From: Acinetobacter defluvii
GTDB lineage: Bacteria; Pseudomonadota; Gammaproteobacteria; Pseudomonadales; Moraxellaceae
DNA: 64,000 nt
Direction: 5' to 3'
Assembly (NCBI RefSeq): GCF_001704615.3
Contig: NZ_CP029397.2
Span: 3,100,001 to 3,164,000, forward strand
Part shown: positions 48,831-58,313 of the stretch, piece by piece
Layout: the number at the start of each line of letters is the position of its first letter
How positions within the stretch are numbered: position 1 is the stretch's first letter
Position numbers and translations under genes: made by a program
Notes under the pieces: generated by a model
Told to the model about the DNA's origin: nothing
The model's input: only the letters and a program-made list of their open reading frames with translations
The model's database searches: none

Positions 48831-49229
48831 ATGGATTTTAAACAACTGCGTCATTCTATAAAAAAATCTATTATTTCTTATTTTGCAACACATTTTATGC
48901 TACATCATTCTCGCATTTCAGAAGCATTGATGAGCTATCAACGGGCAAAATATTTTGAACATTTGGCTTTAAATACCTTTTCAAAATACCCAACTGCCCT
49001 GACTGAATCAGATGAAACCAACCAACGCAACGCGATCTGGTACTTTTTAAATGCAGCTTTACAAGGATACAGCACAGCCCAATTTAAACTCGGTATGTTG
49101 TACTTAAATGGACAATTAGGGCTAGATCCCAATGAAACAAAAGCAGAAATGTGGTTAAACCTAGCAGCAAATCAAGGGCATAGCGAAGCTTTAGATGTGC
49201 TCAACCAGCTTCAATCACACTATTCATAA
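48831..49229 (+). CDS. Short Sel1-repeat protein (second of a pair)
   Basis: 132 residues from the ATG at 48831. The N-terminal part is basic and aromatic (FKQLRHSIKKSIISYFATHF), followed by Sel1-like repeats: NAALQGYSTAQFKLGMLYLN and GLDPNETKAEMWLNLAANQG. It resembles the preceding gene over its C-terminal 60 residues but diverges at the N-terminus. The ribosome site is weak. A terminator follows. It might be the lesser-expressed copy. Confidence 0.75.
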   Translation: MDFKQLRHSIKKSIISYFATHFMLHHSRISEALMSYQRAKYFEHLALNTFSKYPTALTESDETNQRNAIWYFLNAALQGYSTAQFKLGMLYLNGQLGLDPNETKAEMWLNLAANQGHSEALDVLNQLQSHYS

Positions 49230-49241
49230 AAAACTAAGTAA

Positions 49242-49275
49242 TAAAAAAACCAGCTCGAAAGCTGGTTTTATTTTT
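49242..49275. terminator. Bidirectional terminator between Sel1 pair and ettA
   Basis: AACCAGCT-CGAA-AGCTGGTT with A-run and T-run on the two sides. Ends both converging units. Confidence 0.9.
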
Positions 49276-49300
49276 TAAATTTAAATTAGAAGTTTAAAAA

Positions 49301-50962
49301 TTAGCTACCAATTTTACGGTATTTTTGGCGTTTGGTTGCCAAATCATCACCATCACGTTTACGACGATATTCTTCAAACTCAGTATAGTTACCCGTGAAG
49401 AATTCTGGTGTTTCGTTTTCAAATGACAAAATATGTGTTGCAATACGGTCTAAGAACCAACGGTCATGGGATACCACCATTACCGTACCCGGGAATACAA
49501 GAATTGCATCCTCAAGCGCACGTAAAGTTTCGATATCCAAGTCGTTTGATGGCTCATCCAGTAAAATCACGTTTGCGCCCATTTGTAGGATTTTCGCCAG
49601 TTGTAAACGGTTACGCTCACCACCTGATAAACCCCCTACACGTTTTTGCTGATCTTGACCTTTAAAGTTAAAGCGACCGATATACGCACGAGATGCAATT
49701 TCGTAATCACCAATTTTTAAGATATCTAAACCACCTGACACTTCTTCCCAAACCGTTTTGTTGTCGTCTAATGTGTCACGAATCTGACCCACATACGCTA
49801 CTTTAACAGAGTCACCAAGGGTTACTGTACCTGTATCTGGTTGTTGTTCACCTGTCATCATACGGAATAATGTGGTTTTACCCGCACCGTTAGGACCTAC
49901 GATACCCACAATCGCAGCAGGTGGTACAGTGAAGCTCAAATCTTTATACAGAAGTTTGTCACCAAATGACTTACTAATACCTTCAACTTCCACCACCTTA
50001 TTACCAAGACGTGGACCAGGTGGAATATAGATTTCAGAAGTTTCATTACGTTGTTGGAATTCTTTAGAGTTTAACTCTTCAAAACGCTCCATACGTGCTT
50101 TATTTTTCTTTTGCTGACCTTTGGCATTTGAACGAACCCATTCAAGCTCTTTCTTCAATGCCTTAGCAAAAGATTCTTCTTGTTTCTGCTCTTGTTCTAA
50201 ACGTGCATTTTTTTGTTCCAACCAAGAAGAATAGTTGCCTTGGTAAGGAATACCATGTCCACGGTCAAGCTCTAAAATCCACTCTGCAACGTTATCCAAG
50301 AAATAACGGTCATGCGTAATCGCCACGATCGTACCAGAAAAATCTTTTAAGAAACGTTCTAACCAAGATACAGACTCTGCATCCAAATGGTTGGTTGGTT
50401 CATCAAGAAGTAACATGTCTGGTTTTGAAAGCAATAAACGGCAAAGTGCAACACGACGGCGTTCCCCTCCTGACAACTTAGATACATCAGCATCCCATGC
50501 AGGAAGGTTAAGCGCCGCAGCAGCTTGATCCATTTGGTTGACAATATTATGCGCATCCCATGAATGGATGATTGCTTCAAGCTTTTCTTGCTCTTTTGCA
50601 AGCGCATCAAAGTCTGCATCTTCTGCTGCATATTCGGCAAATACTTCGTCTAAACGTGCTAAAGCATCCAATGGCTCACGTAAACCATCTTCCACGTTTC
50701 CACGAACATCTTTATTTGGATCAAGTGGTGGCTCTTGCTCTAAGTAGCCAATTTTGATGCCCGGTTGCGCACGCGCTTCACCTGAGAAATCTTTGTCTAC
50801 GCCCGCCATAATACGAAGCAAGGTAGACTTACCTGCACCGTTTAAACCAAGTACACCAATTTTTGCACCTGGAAAGAATGATAAAGAGATGTCTTTTAAG
50901 ATTTCGCGCTTCGGCGGAACCATCTTCGACACACGGTTCATCGTGTAAATATATTGGGCCAC
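49301..50962 (-). CDS. ettA: Energy-dependent translational throttle protein EttA
   Basis: A 553-residue ABC-F protein that binds the ribosomal E site and gates the first peptide bond according to ATP/ADP ratio. Two ATPase cassettes are visible, with Walker A GLNGAGKSTLLRIMAG and GPNGAGKTTLFRMMTG, signatures LSGGERRRVALCRLLLSK and LSGGERNRLQLAKILQ, and Walker B motifs LLLDEPTNHLD and ILLDEPSNDLD. The inter-cassette linker and the short arm fit EttA, not Uup. Translation starts at a GTG with GAGGAGTC upstream. A TATAAT box lies about 110 bases upstream. Confidence 0.94.
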   Translation of the reverse strand: MAQYIYTMNRVSKMVPPKREILKDISLSFFPGAKIGVLGLNGAGKSTLLRIMAGVDKDFSGEARAQPGIKIGYLEQEPPLDPNKDVRGNVEDGLREPLDALARLDEVFAEYAAEDADFDALAKEQEKLEAIIHSWDAHNIVNQMDQAAAALNLPAWDADVSKLSGGERRRVALCRLLLSKPDMLLLDEPTNHLDAESVSWLERFLKDFSGTIVAITHDRYFLDNVAEWILELDRGHGIPYQGNYSSWLEQKNARLEQEQKQEESFAKALKKELEWVRSNAKGQQKKNKARMERFEELNSKEFQQRNETSEIYIPPGPRLGNKVVEVEGISKSFGDKLLYKDLSFTVPPAAIVGIVGPNGAGKTTLFRMMTGEQQPDTGTVTLGDSVKVAYVGQIRDTLDDNKTVWEEVSGGLDILKIGDYEIASRAYIGRFNFKGQDQQKRVGGLSGGERNRLQLAKILQMGANVILLDEPSNDLDIETLRALEDAILVFPGTVMVVSHDRWFLDRIATHILSFENETPEFFTGNYTEFEEYRRKRDGDDLATKRQKYRKIGS

Positions 50963-51304
50963 GTAGGACTCCTCAATAGAAAATCAAATTGTGGAAATAA
51001 AACCTCATTTTCAAATTAAAACTGAGGCATAATTTCCTTGCTCAATGAGCGAAAAAATAATCGCCTGCATTATACGATGAAAGTCCCGAAAACATAAAGA
51101 TGTATCACATCTTGTAGAGAATGTTACAACAATTACTCTGTCTAAATTTCAAACAACACAGTAGCCACTGAAAATCATTCACTTTTTATTGAGAAACAGT
51201 CATCTATATGCTTTTTTATGATAAATATTCATGATTTTTGCGCTTTATTTCATATTCATAAATGCTAAACTGAAGCATATTTAACTCACGAAGATGACGT
51301 AACT
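50963..51304. other. Divergent intergenic region ettA/metY
   Basis: 342 bases without a gene. A TATAAT on the minus strand (near 51070) is a candidate -10 for ettA. A 7-base hairpin (AAGATGT-ATC-ACATCTT, 51097-51113) lies in the middle. No clear promoter pair for metY was found. Confidence 0.5.
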
Positions 51305-52582
51305 ATGACGTATAAGGATGAAACGCTCGCCATTCATGCAGGCTATAGCCCTGAACCGACCACCAAAGCAGTGGCAGTACCCATTTACCAAACTACTTCT
51401 TATGCTTTTGATGACACTCAGCATGGTGCTGATTTATTTGATTTAAAAGTTCAGGGTAATATTTATACTCGTATCATGAACCCAACCACGGCTGTACTAG
51501 AGCAACGCATTGCAGCACTTGAAGGGGGAATCGGTGCTTTGGCTTTGGCTTCAGGTATGGCTGCGATTACCTATGCCATACAAACCATTGCTGAAGCAGG
51601 TGACAATATCGCTTCTGTTTCAACACTTTATGGGGGTTCATATAACTTATTTGCCCATACGTTACCGAAACAAGGCATCGAAGTTCGCTTCTTTGATTAT
51701 CAAAATCCTGAAGCTTTACGTGATTTAATTGATGATAAAACCAAATTGGTTTTTGTAGAATCTATTGGTAATCCATTGGGTAATATTATTGATCTTGAAG
51801 CCATTTCTAAAATTGCACATGAATATGGCGTGCCTGTTATCGTGGACAATACCGTTGCAACACCTGCCCTACTCAAACCTTTTGAATATGGTGCCGATAT
51901 CGTAGTGCATTCTTTGACCAAATATATTGGTGGTCATGGTAACTCGATTGGCGGTGCGATTGTAGACAGTGGTAAATTCCCTTGGGGCAAATATCCTGAG
52001 CGTTTCAAAGTACTCAATACACCTGACCCAAGTTATCATGGGGTCAACTATGTGGAAGCTTTGGGTGAGGCTGCTTATATCGCGCGTGCACGGGTAGTCC
52101 CTTTGCGTAATACTGGTGCTGCAATCAGTCCTTTAAGTGTTTTCTTGATTCTGCAAGGTTTAGAAACCTTAAATCTGCGCATGGAACGCCATACTGAAAA
52201 TGCCCAAAAAGTCGCTGAATACTTACAAGCACATCCAAAAGTAAAATGGGTGAATTACGCTGGCTTAAAAGATCATCCTCAACATGCTTTGGCACAGAAA
52301 TATGTCAAAGGTAAACCATCGGCAATTTTATCGTTTGGTGTGCAAGATGGTCGTGAAGGCGGAACTCGCTTTATCGATGCACTACAACTTTTCACGCGCT
52401 TGGTGAATATCGGGGATGCAAAAAGTCTGGCATGTCATCCAGCAACAACGACTCATCGTCAGCTCAATGAAGATGAGTTAAAAGCTGCTGGTGTAAGCAT
52501 CGACATGGTACGCTTATCCATTGGGATCGAACATATTGATGACTTAATTGCAGATTTAGAACAAGCCTTGGCAAAAGTTTAA
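51305..52582 (+). CDS. metY: O-acetylhomoserine sulfhydrylase (MetY)
   Basis: A 425-residue PLP enzyme of the Cys/Met metabolism family that makes homocysteine from O-acetylhomoserine and sulfide. The start TLAIHAGYSPEPTTKAVAVP, the conserved YTRIMNPTTAVLEQRIAALE, and the PLP lysine Lys206 in HSLTKYIGGHGNSIGGAIVD are seen. The C-terminus has SLACHPATTTHRQL. Length, about 425, separates it from the shorter MetB/MetC enzymes. It is a single gene followed by a terminator. Confidence 0.95.
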   Translation: MTYKDETLAIHAGYSPEPTTKAVAVPIYQTTSYAFDDTQHGADLFDLKVQGNIYTRIMNPTTAVLEQRIAALEGGIGALALASGMAAITYAIQTIAEAGDNIASVSTLYGGSYNLFAHTLPKQGIEVRFFDYQNPEALRDLIDDKTKLVFVESIGNPLGNIIDLEAISKIAHEYGVPVIVDNTVATPALLKPFEYGADIVVHSLTKYIGGHGNSIGGAIVDSGKFPWGKYPERFKVLNTPDPSYHGVNYVEALGEAAYIARARVVPLRNTGAAISPLSVFLILQGLETLNLRMERHTENAQKVAEYLQAHPKVKWVNYAGLKDHPQHALAQKYVKGKPSAILSFGVQDGREGGTRFIDALQLFTRLVNIGDAKSLACHPATTTHRQLNEDELKAAGVSIDMVRLSIGIEHIDDLIADLEQALAKV

Positions 52583-52595
52583 TATTTAAACGAAT

Positions 52596-52621
52596 AAAAG
52601 ACCTTTTCGAAGGTCTTTTTT
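52596..52621 (+). terminator. Terminator of metY
   Basis: AAGACCTT-TTCG-AAGGTCTT followed by a T-run, 14 bases past the stop. Confidence 0.88.
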
Positions 52622-52829
52622 GCTTTTTATCAGCAATCCCTGTATGTTGATCATTCTATTCATAAAATTTATAAAATAGAGCTTTTACTCTAAAAATTAC
52701 TTTATATTCATATATTTATTTATAGCGTTTCTTTTATTTTCCGTTAAAATTGCCGTTTATAGGTTCTCATTTATATGATGAGTCACCCCCACCGTTTCAT
52801 GGCATATTGTATTTACAGGGAAAATAAAT

Positions 52830-53717
52830 ATGAACAAAAAACTAGAACAGCTTTTCCAACAAAAAGTACAGGATAAAGTGGTTTTAATCACAGGTGCATC
52901 AAGTGGTATTGGCTTAACCATTGCTCATAAACTTGCAGATGTAGGTGCGCATGTTTTATTGGTTTCTCGTACCGAAGAAACCTTAAAAGAAGTGCAAGCA
53001 GAGATTCAGGCAAAAGGTGGGAAAGCGGACATTTTCCCATGTGACTTGAATGATATGGATGCGATTGATGTTGTTTCTAAAAAAATTATTGCCTCAGTTG
53101 ATCACATTGATATTTTAATTAATAACGCAGGTCGTTCTATTCGTCGTGCGGTACATGAGTCTGTAGATCGCTTTCATGATTTCGAGCGCACCATGCAACT
53201 CAACTATTTTGGTGCTGTGCGTTTAGTTTTAAACATTTTGCCACAAATGATGCATCGTAAAGATGGTCAAATTATCAATATCAGTTCGATTGGTGTGTTG
53301 GCAAATGCGACTCGTTTTTCAGCTTATGTCGCGTCTAAAGCAGCATTGGATGCGTTTAGTCGTTGTCTATCTGCAGAGGTACATTCACATAAGATTGCGA
53401 TTACCTCTGTGTATATGCCACTTGTGCGTACACCGATGATCGCACCGACTAAGATTTATAAATATGTACCAACGTTGTCACCTGAACAGGCTGCTGATCT
53501 GATTGCTTATGCAATTGTGAAACGTCCGAAAAAAGTGGCAACCAATCTTGGTCGTTTAGCGTCAATCACCTATTCGATTGCTCCTGAAATTAATAATAAA
53601 CTGATGTCGATTGGCTTTAATTTATTTCCAAGTTCAAGTGCCTCTGTCGGTAAGCAGGAAAAGTTGAATTTGGTGCAAAAAGCGTATGCACGTTTGTTCC
53701 CAGGTGAGCATTGGTAA
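52830..53717 (+). CDS. Short-chain dehydrogenase/reductase
   Basis: A 295-residue SDR enzyme. The cofactor motif TGASSGIG is at 21-28, NNAG is at 98-101, Ser153 and Tyr166-x3-Lys170 form the catalytic set (ISSIGVLANA; SAYVASKAALDAF). The extended C-terminal part (RPKKVATNLGRLASITYSIA, PEINNKLMSIGFNLFPSSSA) resembles acyl-modifying SDRs found as domains of fatty acyl-CoA reductases. The substrate is not determined. It stands alone with a perfect hairpin just downstream. Confidence 0.88.
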   Translation: MNKKLEQLFQQKVQDKVVLITGASSGIGLTIAHKLADVGAHVLLVSRTEETLKEVQAEIQAKGGKADIFPCDLNDMDAIDVVSKKIIASVDHIDILINNAGRSIRRAVHESVDRFHDFERTMQLNYFGAVRLVLNILPQMMHRKDGQIINISSIGVLANATRFSAYVASKAALDAFSRCLSAEVHSHKIAITSVYMPLVRTPMIAPTKIYKYVPTLSPEQAADLIAYAIVKRPKKVATNLGRLASITYSIAPEINNKLMSIGFNLFPSSSASVGKQEKLNLVQKAYARLFPGEHW

Positions 53718-53742
53718 GACATACGGCTCTAAACTAGAATAA

Positions 53743-53779
53743 ATATAGAAAGCTTATGTCTAAAATAAGCTTTCTATAT
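53743..53779. repeat. Perfect 15-base inverted repeat after the SDR gene
   Basis: ATATAGAAAGCTTAT and ATAAGCTTTCTATAT flank a 7-base loop, 25 bases past the SDR stop. There is no T-run on either side, so it is probably an mRNA 3'-end structure or a poor terminator. Confidence 0.7.
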
Positions 53780-53835
53780 CACTGCAACTATACGAACAAC
53801 AATTATATGATTTTTAATAGCTATTCAAAATCAAA

Positions 53836-54204
53836 CTAAAACCCAAGCACAAGTTTAAGTAAATAAATATTCTTAGCCTGATCATCTGGAAAAAATAACG
53901 CTACAACACTAAGTATCATTAAAATAATGAGTAGTAACCCTACAATTCCTCCAAAGATACCTTCCCATAATCGGGTTTCTCGAGGAAAACCATAGATAGC
54001 TATTTCTTTTTTCGCCACCTTTAAAGAACATGAGATACAAATACAATATAAAGCGTAATACAGGCACAAAGATTAAAACTGACCACCATCCTGACTGATT
54101 TAAGTCATGTAAACACTCCCATCCAAGCAAAATAAGACCAGTCTAGAAAAGCGACCTTTCCATGAAAATGGATGCTCAGAAAATTGTAAATTCACTCTCA
54201 TCAT
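53836..54204 (-). pseudogene. Decayed DUF805 membrane protein gene
   Basis: On the minus strand an ATG at 54204 opens a frame with FSEHPFSWKGRFSRLVLF, a DUF805-like start. That frame stops after 34 codons. Another frame then carries the DUF805 core LHDLNQSGWWSVLIFVPVLR and MFFKGGE, and after a run of six A (GCGAAAAAAGAAA, about 54000-54015) the reading continues one base later as AIYGFPRETRLWEGIFGG and a second hydrophobic helix, ending at 53836. A functional member would have about 50 more residues between the first two parts. I infer an internal deletion plus a one-base insertion in the A-run. Confidence 0.7.
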
Positions 54205-54300
54205 GTCCCCACTTTTTAATTTATTTAATGTGTTTATATAAAAAATTTATTGTTAAGGTTCATACTAAGAAATTTTATAGCTTAAACAATGAACGATCAT

Positions 54301-54328
54301 AAAAAAACCGCCTTTCGGCGGTTTTTTT
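54301..54328. terminator. Terminator of tex
   Basis: A-run, CCGCC-TTTC-GGCGG, T-run of seven. It lies 18 bases past the tex stop and would also stop plus-strand read-through. Confidence 0.9.
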
Positions 54329-54345
54329 ATTCACAAGATTAAAAA

Positions 54346-56724
54346 TTATTTAGAACCTTTAATCCCAGCTTGTAATAACAATGCGCCTAGACCACCGATT
54401 TTATTCTCTTGTGGTTTTGCAGCTTGTGGCTTCTTGTCATGACGAGGTGCTTTATCTTTATTGTCATGGCGATTGTGATGTGGACGATCACCTTGAGGAC
54501 GTTTGCCTTGCGGTTTACGCTCTCCACGTTGTTCATTGTTGAACTCACGCTTTTGACGAGGTGCTTTTGCAGGAGCTTCTGAACCTTCAGGACGCATTGA
54601 TAAATTCACACGATTACGCTCAGCATCTACCGTTAATACACGCACTTGTACGATTTGTCCCGGACGTACCACTTTATGCGGATCAGAAACAAATTCATTG
54701 GCAAGTTCAGAGATATGCACTAAGCCGTCCTGATGCACACCCACATCTACGAATGCACCAAAGTTGGTGACATTGGTGATCACACCTTCAAGTTGCATAC
54801 CTTCTGCAAGTTGTGCAACCTCTGTGATATCTTCACGGAATTTTGCTGTACGGAACTCTGGACGAGGGTCACGACCCGGTTTTTCAAGCTCGTTCAAGAC
54901 GTCTTGGATGGTCGGCAAACCAAATTTATCATCAGCAAAGTCTTCTGCTTTCACTTGGCGAATAATTTCAGTATTACCAATAATATCTTTCACTGTTGTT
55001 GCTTTTGCTTCAGCGATTTTATTCACCAAACCATAAGACTCGGGATGCACAGCTGAAGCATCAAGTGGCTCAGAGCCATCTTGGATACGCAAGAAACCTG
55101 CCGCTTGCTCAAAGGTACGCTCGCCTAAACGAGGTACATTTTTTAGGGCTTGACGGTTATCAAAACGTCCATTTTCCTTACGAAACTCTACGATTTGCTG
55201 TGCAATCGCTTTGTTTAAACCTGCGATATAACCCAAGATTGCAGCAGATGCTGTATTGACATCAACACCCACTGAGTTCACACAGTCTTCGACCACTGCT
55301 TCAAGGGTTTTTGCTAAACCAGTTTGATTCACATCGTGTTGATACTGACCGACACCAATAGATTTTGGGTCAATTTTTACGAGTTCTGCTAAAGGGTCTT
55401 GTAAGCGACGTGCGATGGACACAGCACCACGAATCGACACATCTAGCTCAGGTAATTCATTCGATGCCAATTCAGAAGCTGAATATACCGATGCGCCTGC
55501 TTCTGACACAGTCACACGAGTTAATTTCAAGTCTGTATTTGCAGCCATCATTTCAGCAATCACGGCTTCAGTTTCACGGCTTGCAGTACCATTACCAATC
55601 GCGATCAAATCAACATTAAACTCACGGCAAAGACGTGCAAGTTCTGCGATAGAGCCTTCTTTGTCTTCTTTCGGTGCGAATGGATAGATGACACTATGCG
55701 CTACAACATCACCTGATTCATTCACCACAGCCAGTTTGACCCCAGTACGAATACCAGGATCGACCCCAAGCGTTGTACGAGAGCCTGCAGGCGCAGAAAG
55801 TAACAAATGACGTAAGTTTTCTGCAAATACATCCATTGCTTCCGCTTCGGCAGCAAGGCGTTTTTCTGTTAACAATGAATGTTCAATGGTTGGACGAACT
55901 TTACCCAGCCAGAATAATTTTGCAGTTTGTTTTAAGAAGTCTTGGCGAGATTGTGGTTGTACAGTTTCAAGATTGTATTCAGTTTCGATACGTGCCATTG
56001 GCGCATCATCTTGACCATCGACTTTTAAGCCAAGGACGTTTTCTTGACGACCACGTAACATCGCCAATAAACGATGAGATGGGACTTTATTTAAATTTTC
56101 TGAGAAATCGAAGTAATCACGGAATTTTTTACCCACTTCTTTTTTCTCATCACTTGCGACCAAACTTTTTAACACAGCAGTTTTTGCAAATGTTGCTTTG
56201 AGCTCAGTAGTAAGTGGAATATTTTGCGCCCATTCATCAATGATAATGTGTTGAATCGCATCCAATTGGCTCTCCACATCCACATAGTCTTCATGACTAA
56301 AGCCTGCAAGTGCTTCTGTAGGATCAACATTTTCACTGAGAATTTTTTCAGCGACTAGACCTAAACCCGCCTCTTTGGCTTTAAATGATTTGCTGGTACG
56401 TTTTGGGCGGTACGGTGCATAAATTTCTTCTAATGCATTTTTTGTTTCTGCAGCGTTCACACGTGCAAGTAAGTCATCAGAAAGTTTATTTTGTTCTTTG
56501 AGTGATTCGATCACCTTGTCACGGCGTTCATACAAATCACGTAAATATGTTAAGCGAGTGTCAAGCTGACGTAACTGCGTGTCGTCTAAGCCTTGCGTCA
56601 CTTCTTTACGGTAACGTGCGATAAATGGAACACTGGCACCTTCATCAATCAGTTGAATGGCAGCTTCTACTTGGTTTGGACGTACGGCAAGCTCGCTTGC
56701 CAACTGCTGAACTACGTCAGTCAT
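54346..56724 (-). CDS. tex: Tex family RNA-binding transcription accessory protein
   Basis: A 792-residue protein. A helical N-terminal domain (PNQVEAAIQLIDEGASVPFI ARYRKEV region) precedes a YqgF-like domain with TTLGVDPGIRTGVKLAVV, a helix-hairpin-helix region (AAILGYIAGLNKAIAQQIVE) and an S1 domain (about 640-710, EGVITNVTNFGAFVDVGVHQ). A basic tail rich in Lys, Arg, His and Pro follows, longer than in E. coli YhgF. The ATG at 56724 is chosen; a GTG five codons upstream is possible. It affects transcription and RNA turnover. Divergent from ompR. Confidence 0.94.
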   Translation of the reverse strand: MTDVVQQLASELAVRPNQVEAAIQLIDEGASVPFIARYRKEVTQGLDDTQLRQLDTRLTYLRDLYERRDKVIESLKEQNKLSDDLLARVNAAETKNALEEIYAPYRPKRTSKSFKAKEAGLGLVAEKILSENVDPTEALAGFSHEDYVDVESQLDAIQHIIIDEWAQNIPLTTELKATFAKTAVLKSLVASDEKKEVGKKFRDYFDFSENLNKVPSHRLLAMLRGRQENVLGLKVDGQDDAPMARIETEYNLETVQPQSRQDFLKQTAKLFWLGKVRPTIEHSLLTEKRLAAEAEAMDVFAENLRHLLLSAPAGSRTTLGVDPGIRTGVKLAVVNESGDVVAHSVIYPFAPKEDKEGSIAELARLCREFNVDLIAIGNGTASRETEAVIAEMMAANTDLKLTRVTVSEAGASVYSASELASNELPELDVSIRGAVSIARRLQDPLAELVKIDPKSIGVGQYQHDVNQTGLAKTLEAVVEDCVNSVGVDVNTASAAILGYIAGLNKAIAQQIVEFRKENGRFDNRQALKNVPRLGERTFEQAAGFLRIQDGSEPLDASAVHPESYGLVNKIAEAKATTVKDIIGNTEIIRQVKAEDFADDKFGLPTIQDVLNELEKPGRDPRPEFRTAKFREDITEVAQLAEGMQLEGVITNVTNFGAFVDVGVHQDGLVHISELANEFVSDPHKVVRPGQIVQVRVLTVDAERNRVNLSMRPEGSEAPAKAPRQKREFNNEQRGERKPQGKRPQGDRPHHNRHDNKDKAPRHDKKPQAAKPQENKIGGLGALLLQAGIKGSK

Positions 56725-57273
56725 CGTGTTTAATTCCACAAGGATAAGGACTAAAAGTTAGTGATTATAAAGACCAAGACCATAAAATCCACAATTGTTT
56801 TGCAAATTTCTAATGAAAAAAATGATAAAAGTTGATTTTTTGCTGTTTTTAGCCAACTTATTCACACTATTAAACCTTGAAAAACTAACATTTCATCACC
56901 ATTTAAACTAAAACTCAGTAAGCTTTTTCGCTTGTATAAAGGTAAAAATGTCTGACTTTTAGCGGATATTGACTACTTTTAAAATGCGTTGTAACAATAC
57001 ACATGTAACATATCTATCTTTAAATCCATGCTTTTATTTTAAGGTATAACATGTTGAAACTAATTATTTAAAGTTTTGAAATTTTGATTTGTCTAGGTGT
57101 TACTTTTCATTGATCAATAAATAAAACATCATGACACAATAGATGTTGTTATTTGGTTTCAAATCAGGCTTTAAATTGTAATTTTGAGCAAATTGATACA
57201 TAGTCTTAACAAGAACTTAGGCATTATACTGAGATACGAATATTTATAATTTACAAGATTAAGGGAGTGCATC
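56725..57273. other. Divergent intergenic region tex/ompR
   Basis: 549 AT-rich bases with no convincing gene. It must hold both promoters. Two TGTAACA motifs lie 15 bases apart (near 56990 and 57005), but I cannot assign them to a regulator. A TATACT box near 57226 is a possible -10 of ompR with a poor -35. Confidence 0.5.
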
Positions 57274-58038
57274 ATGAGTTTGGTAGTACCTGCTGAAAAT
57301 ACAGATGTCGTACAAGGCGAAACTGATCGAGTCGAACGCATTTTAGTTGTCGATGATGATGTGCGTTTACGTACCCTTTTACAGCGCTTTTTGGAAGACA
57401 AAGGTTTTGTGGTGAAAACTGCTCACGATGCCACTCAAATGGATCGTCTATTACAACGTGAGTTATTTTCACTGATCGTTTTAGATTTTATGCTTCCTGT
57501 AGAAGATGGTTTAAGTATCTGTCGTCGTTTACGCCAATCCAACATTGACACACCAATCATCATGCTGACTGCACGTGGTAGCGATTCTGATCGTATTGCG
57601 GGCTTAGAAGCAGGTGCGGATGATTATTTACCAAAACCATTTAACCCAAATGAATTATTGGCACGTATTCGTGCAGTACTGCGTCGCCAAGTCCGTGAAG
57701 TACCTGGTGCCCCAAGTCAAAACGTAGAAGTGGTGTCATTTGGTCCTTGGTCACTCGATCTTTCGACCCGCACCTTGACCCGTGAAGGTCAAGTGGTGAC
57801 ATTAACTACAGGTGAGTTTGCCGTACTTAAAGCATTGGTACAGCATCCCCGTGAGCCACTTACACGTGATAAACTGATGAATCTTGCCCGTGGTCGTGAA
57901 TGGGGTGCGATGGAACGTTCGATTGATGTTCAAGTTTCACGTTTACGCCGTTTGATTGAGGAAAACCCTGCACGTGCACGCTATATCCAAACAGTTTGGG
58001 GTGTCGGTTATGTTTTTGTTCCAGATGGTGCTGAATAA
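57274..58038 (+). CDS. ompR: Response regulator OmpR
   Basis: A 254-residue two-component regulator. The receiver domain has the acidic triad start VVDDDVRLR (Asp27-29), the phosphate-accepting Asp71 in LIVLDFMLPVEDG, and the switch lysine in DDYLPKPFNP. A winged-helix DNA-binding domain follows (LTTGEFAVLKALVQHPREPL; RSIDVQVSRLRRLIEE). It controls envelope and osmotic responses with EnvZ. A polar N-terminal extension of about 20 residues precedes the receiver. A terminator follows, before envZ. Confidence 0.96.
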   Translation: MSLVVPAENTDVVQGETDRVERILVVDDDVRLRTLLQRFLEDKGFVVKTAHDATQMDRLLQRELFSLIVLDFMLPVEDGLSICRRLRQSNIDTPIIMLTARGSDSDRIAGLEAGADDYLPKPFNPNELLARIRAVLRRQVREVPGAPSQNVEVVSFGPWSLDLSTRTLTREGQVVTLTTGEFAVLKALVQHPREPLTRDKLMNLARGREWGAMERSIDVQVSRLRRLIEENPARARYIQTVWGVGYVFVPDGAE

Positions 58039-58067
58039 TTCATGCTGATTTCTCTGCCTGAATCAAC

Positions 58068-58111
58068 ATACTGGCACTCCTCTCGCTATTGAGGAATGCC
58101 AGTATTTTTTT
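58068..58111 (+). terminator. Terminator between ompR and envZ
   Basis: ATACTGGCACTCCTC pairs with GAGGAATGCCAGTAT (one mismatch) around an 8-base loop and is followed by seven T. It implies that most transcripts end before envZ. Confidence 0.85.
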
Positions 58112-58210
58112 GTTTATAGTTTTTAGCTTTGAAAATAATAGTTACTCTCATTTATATTTATCAATATGCTTAATATCATTAAATATTTTTCAATCAATTC
58201 AAATTACGAC

Positions 58211-58313
58211 GCACAGCAATGCAATTCATAGCCGAATTAGCCAAACCAACATATTTAATATTGATATAAATACGCTGTGCATTAAACTGAAATCAATCAA
58301 GATATTGCACAGC
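58211..58313 (+). promoter_or_regulatory. Competing hairpin elements upstream of envZ
   Basis: The segment GCTGTGCA (58274-58281) can pair with TGCACAGC at 58306-58313 (8 bases, loop of 24) just before the ribosome site, or with GCACAGC at 58211-58217 (7 bases). The two pairings exclude each other, so the envZ leader may have two states. This is structural inference only. Confidence 0.4.

Noticed and set aside
52780..52830. Short upstream reading frame before the SDR gene (starts ATGATGAGTCAC)
   Set aside because: It runs into the SDR gene in another frame without a ribosome site; no sign of a leader peptide.
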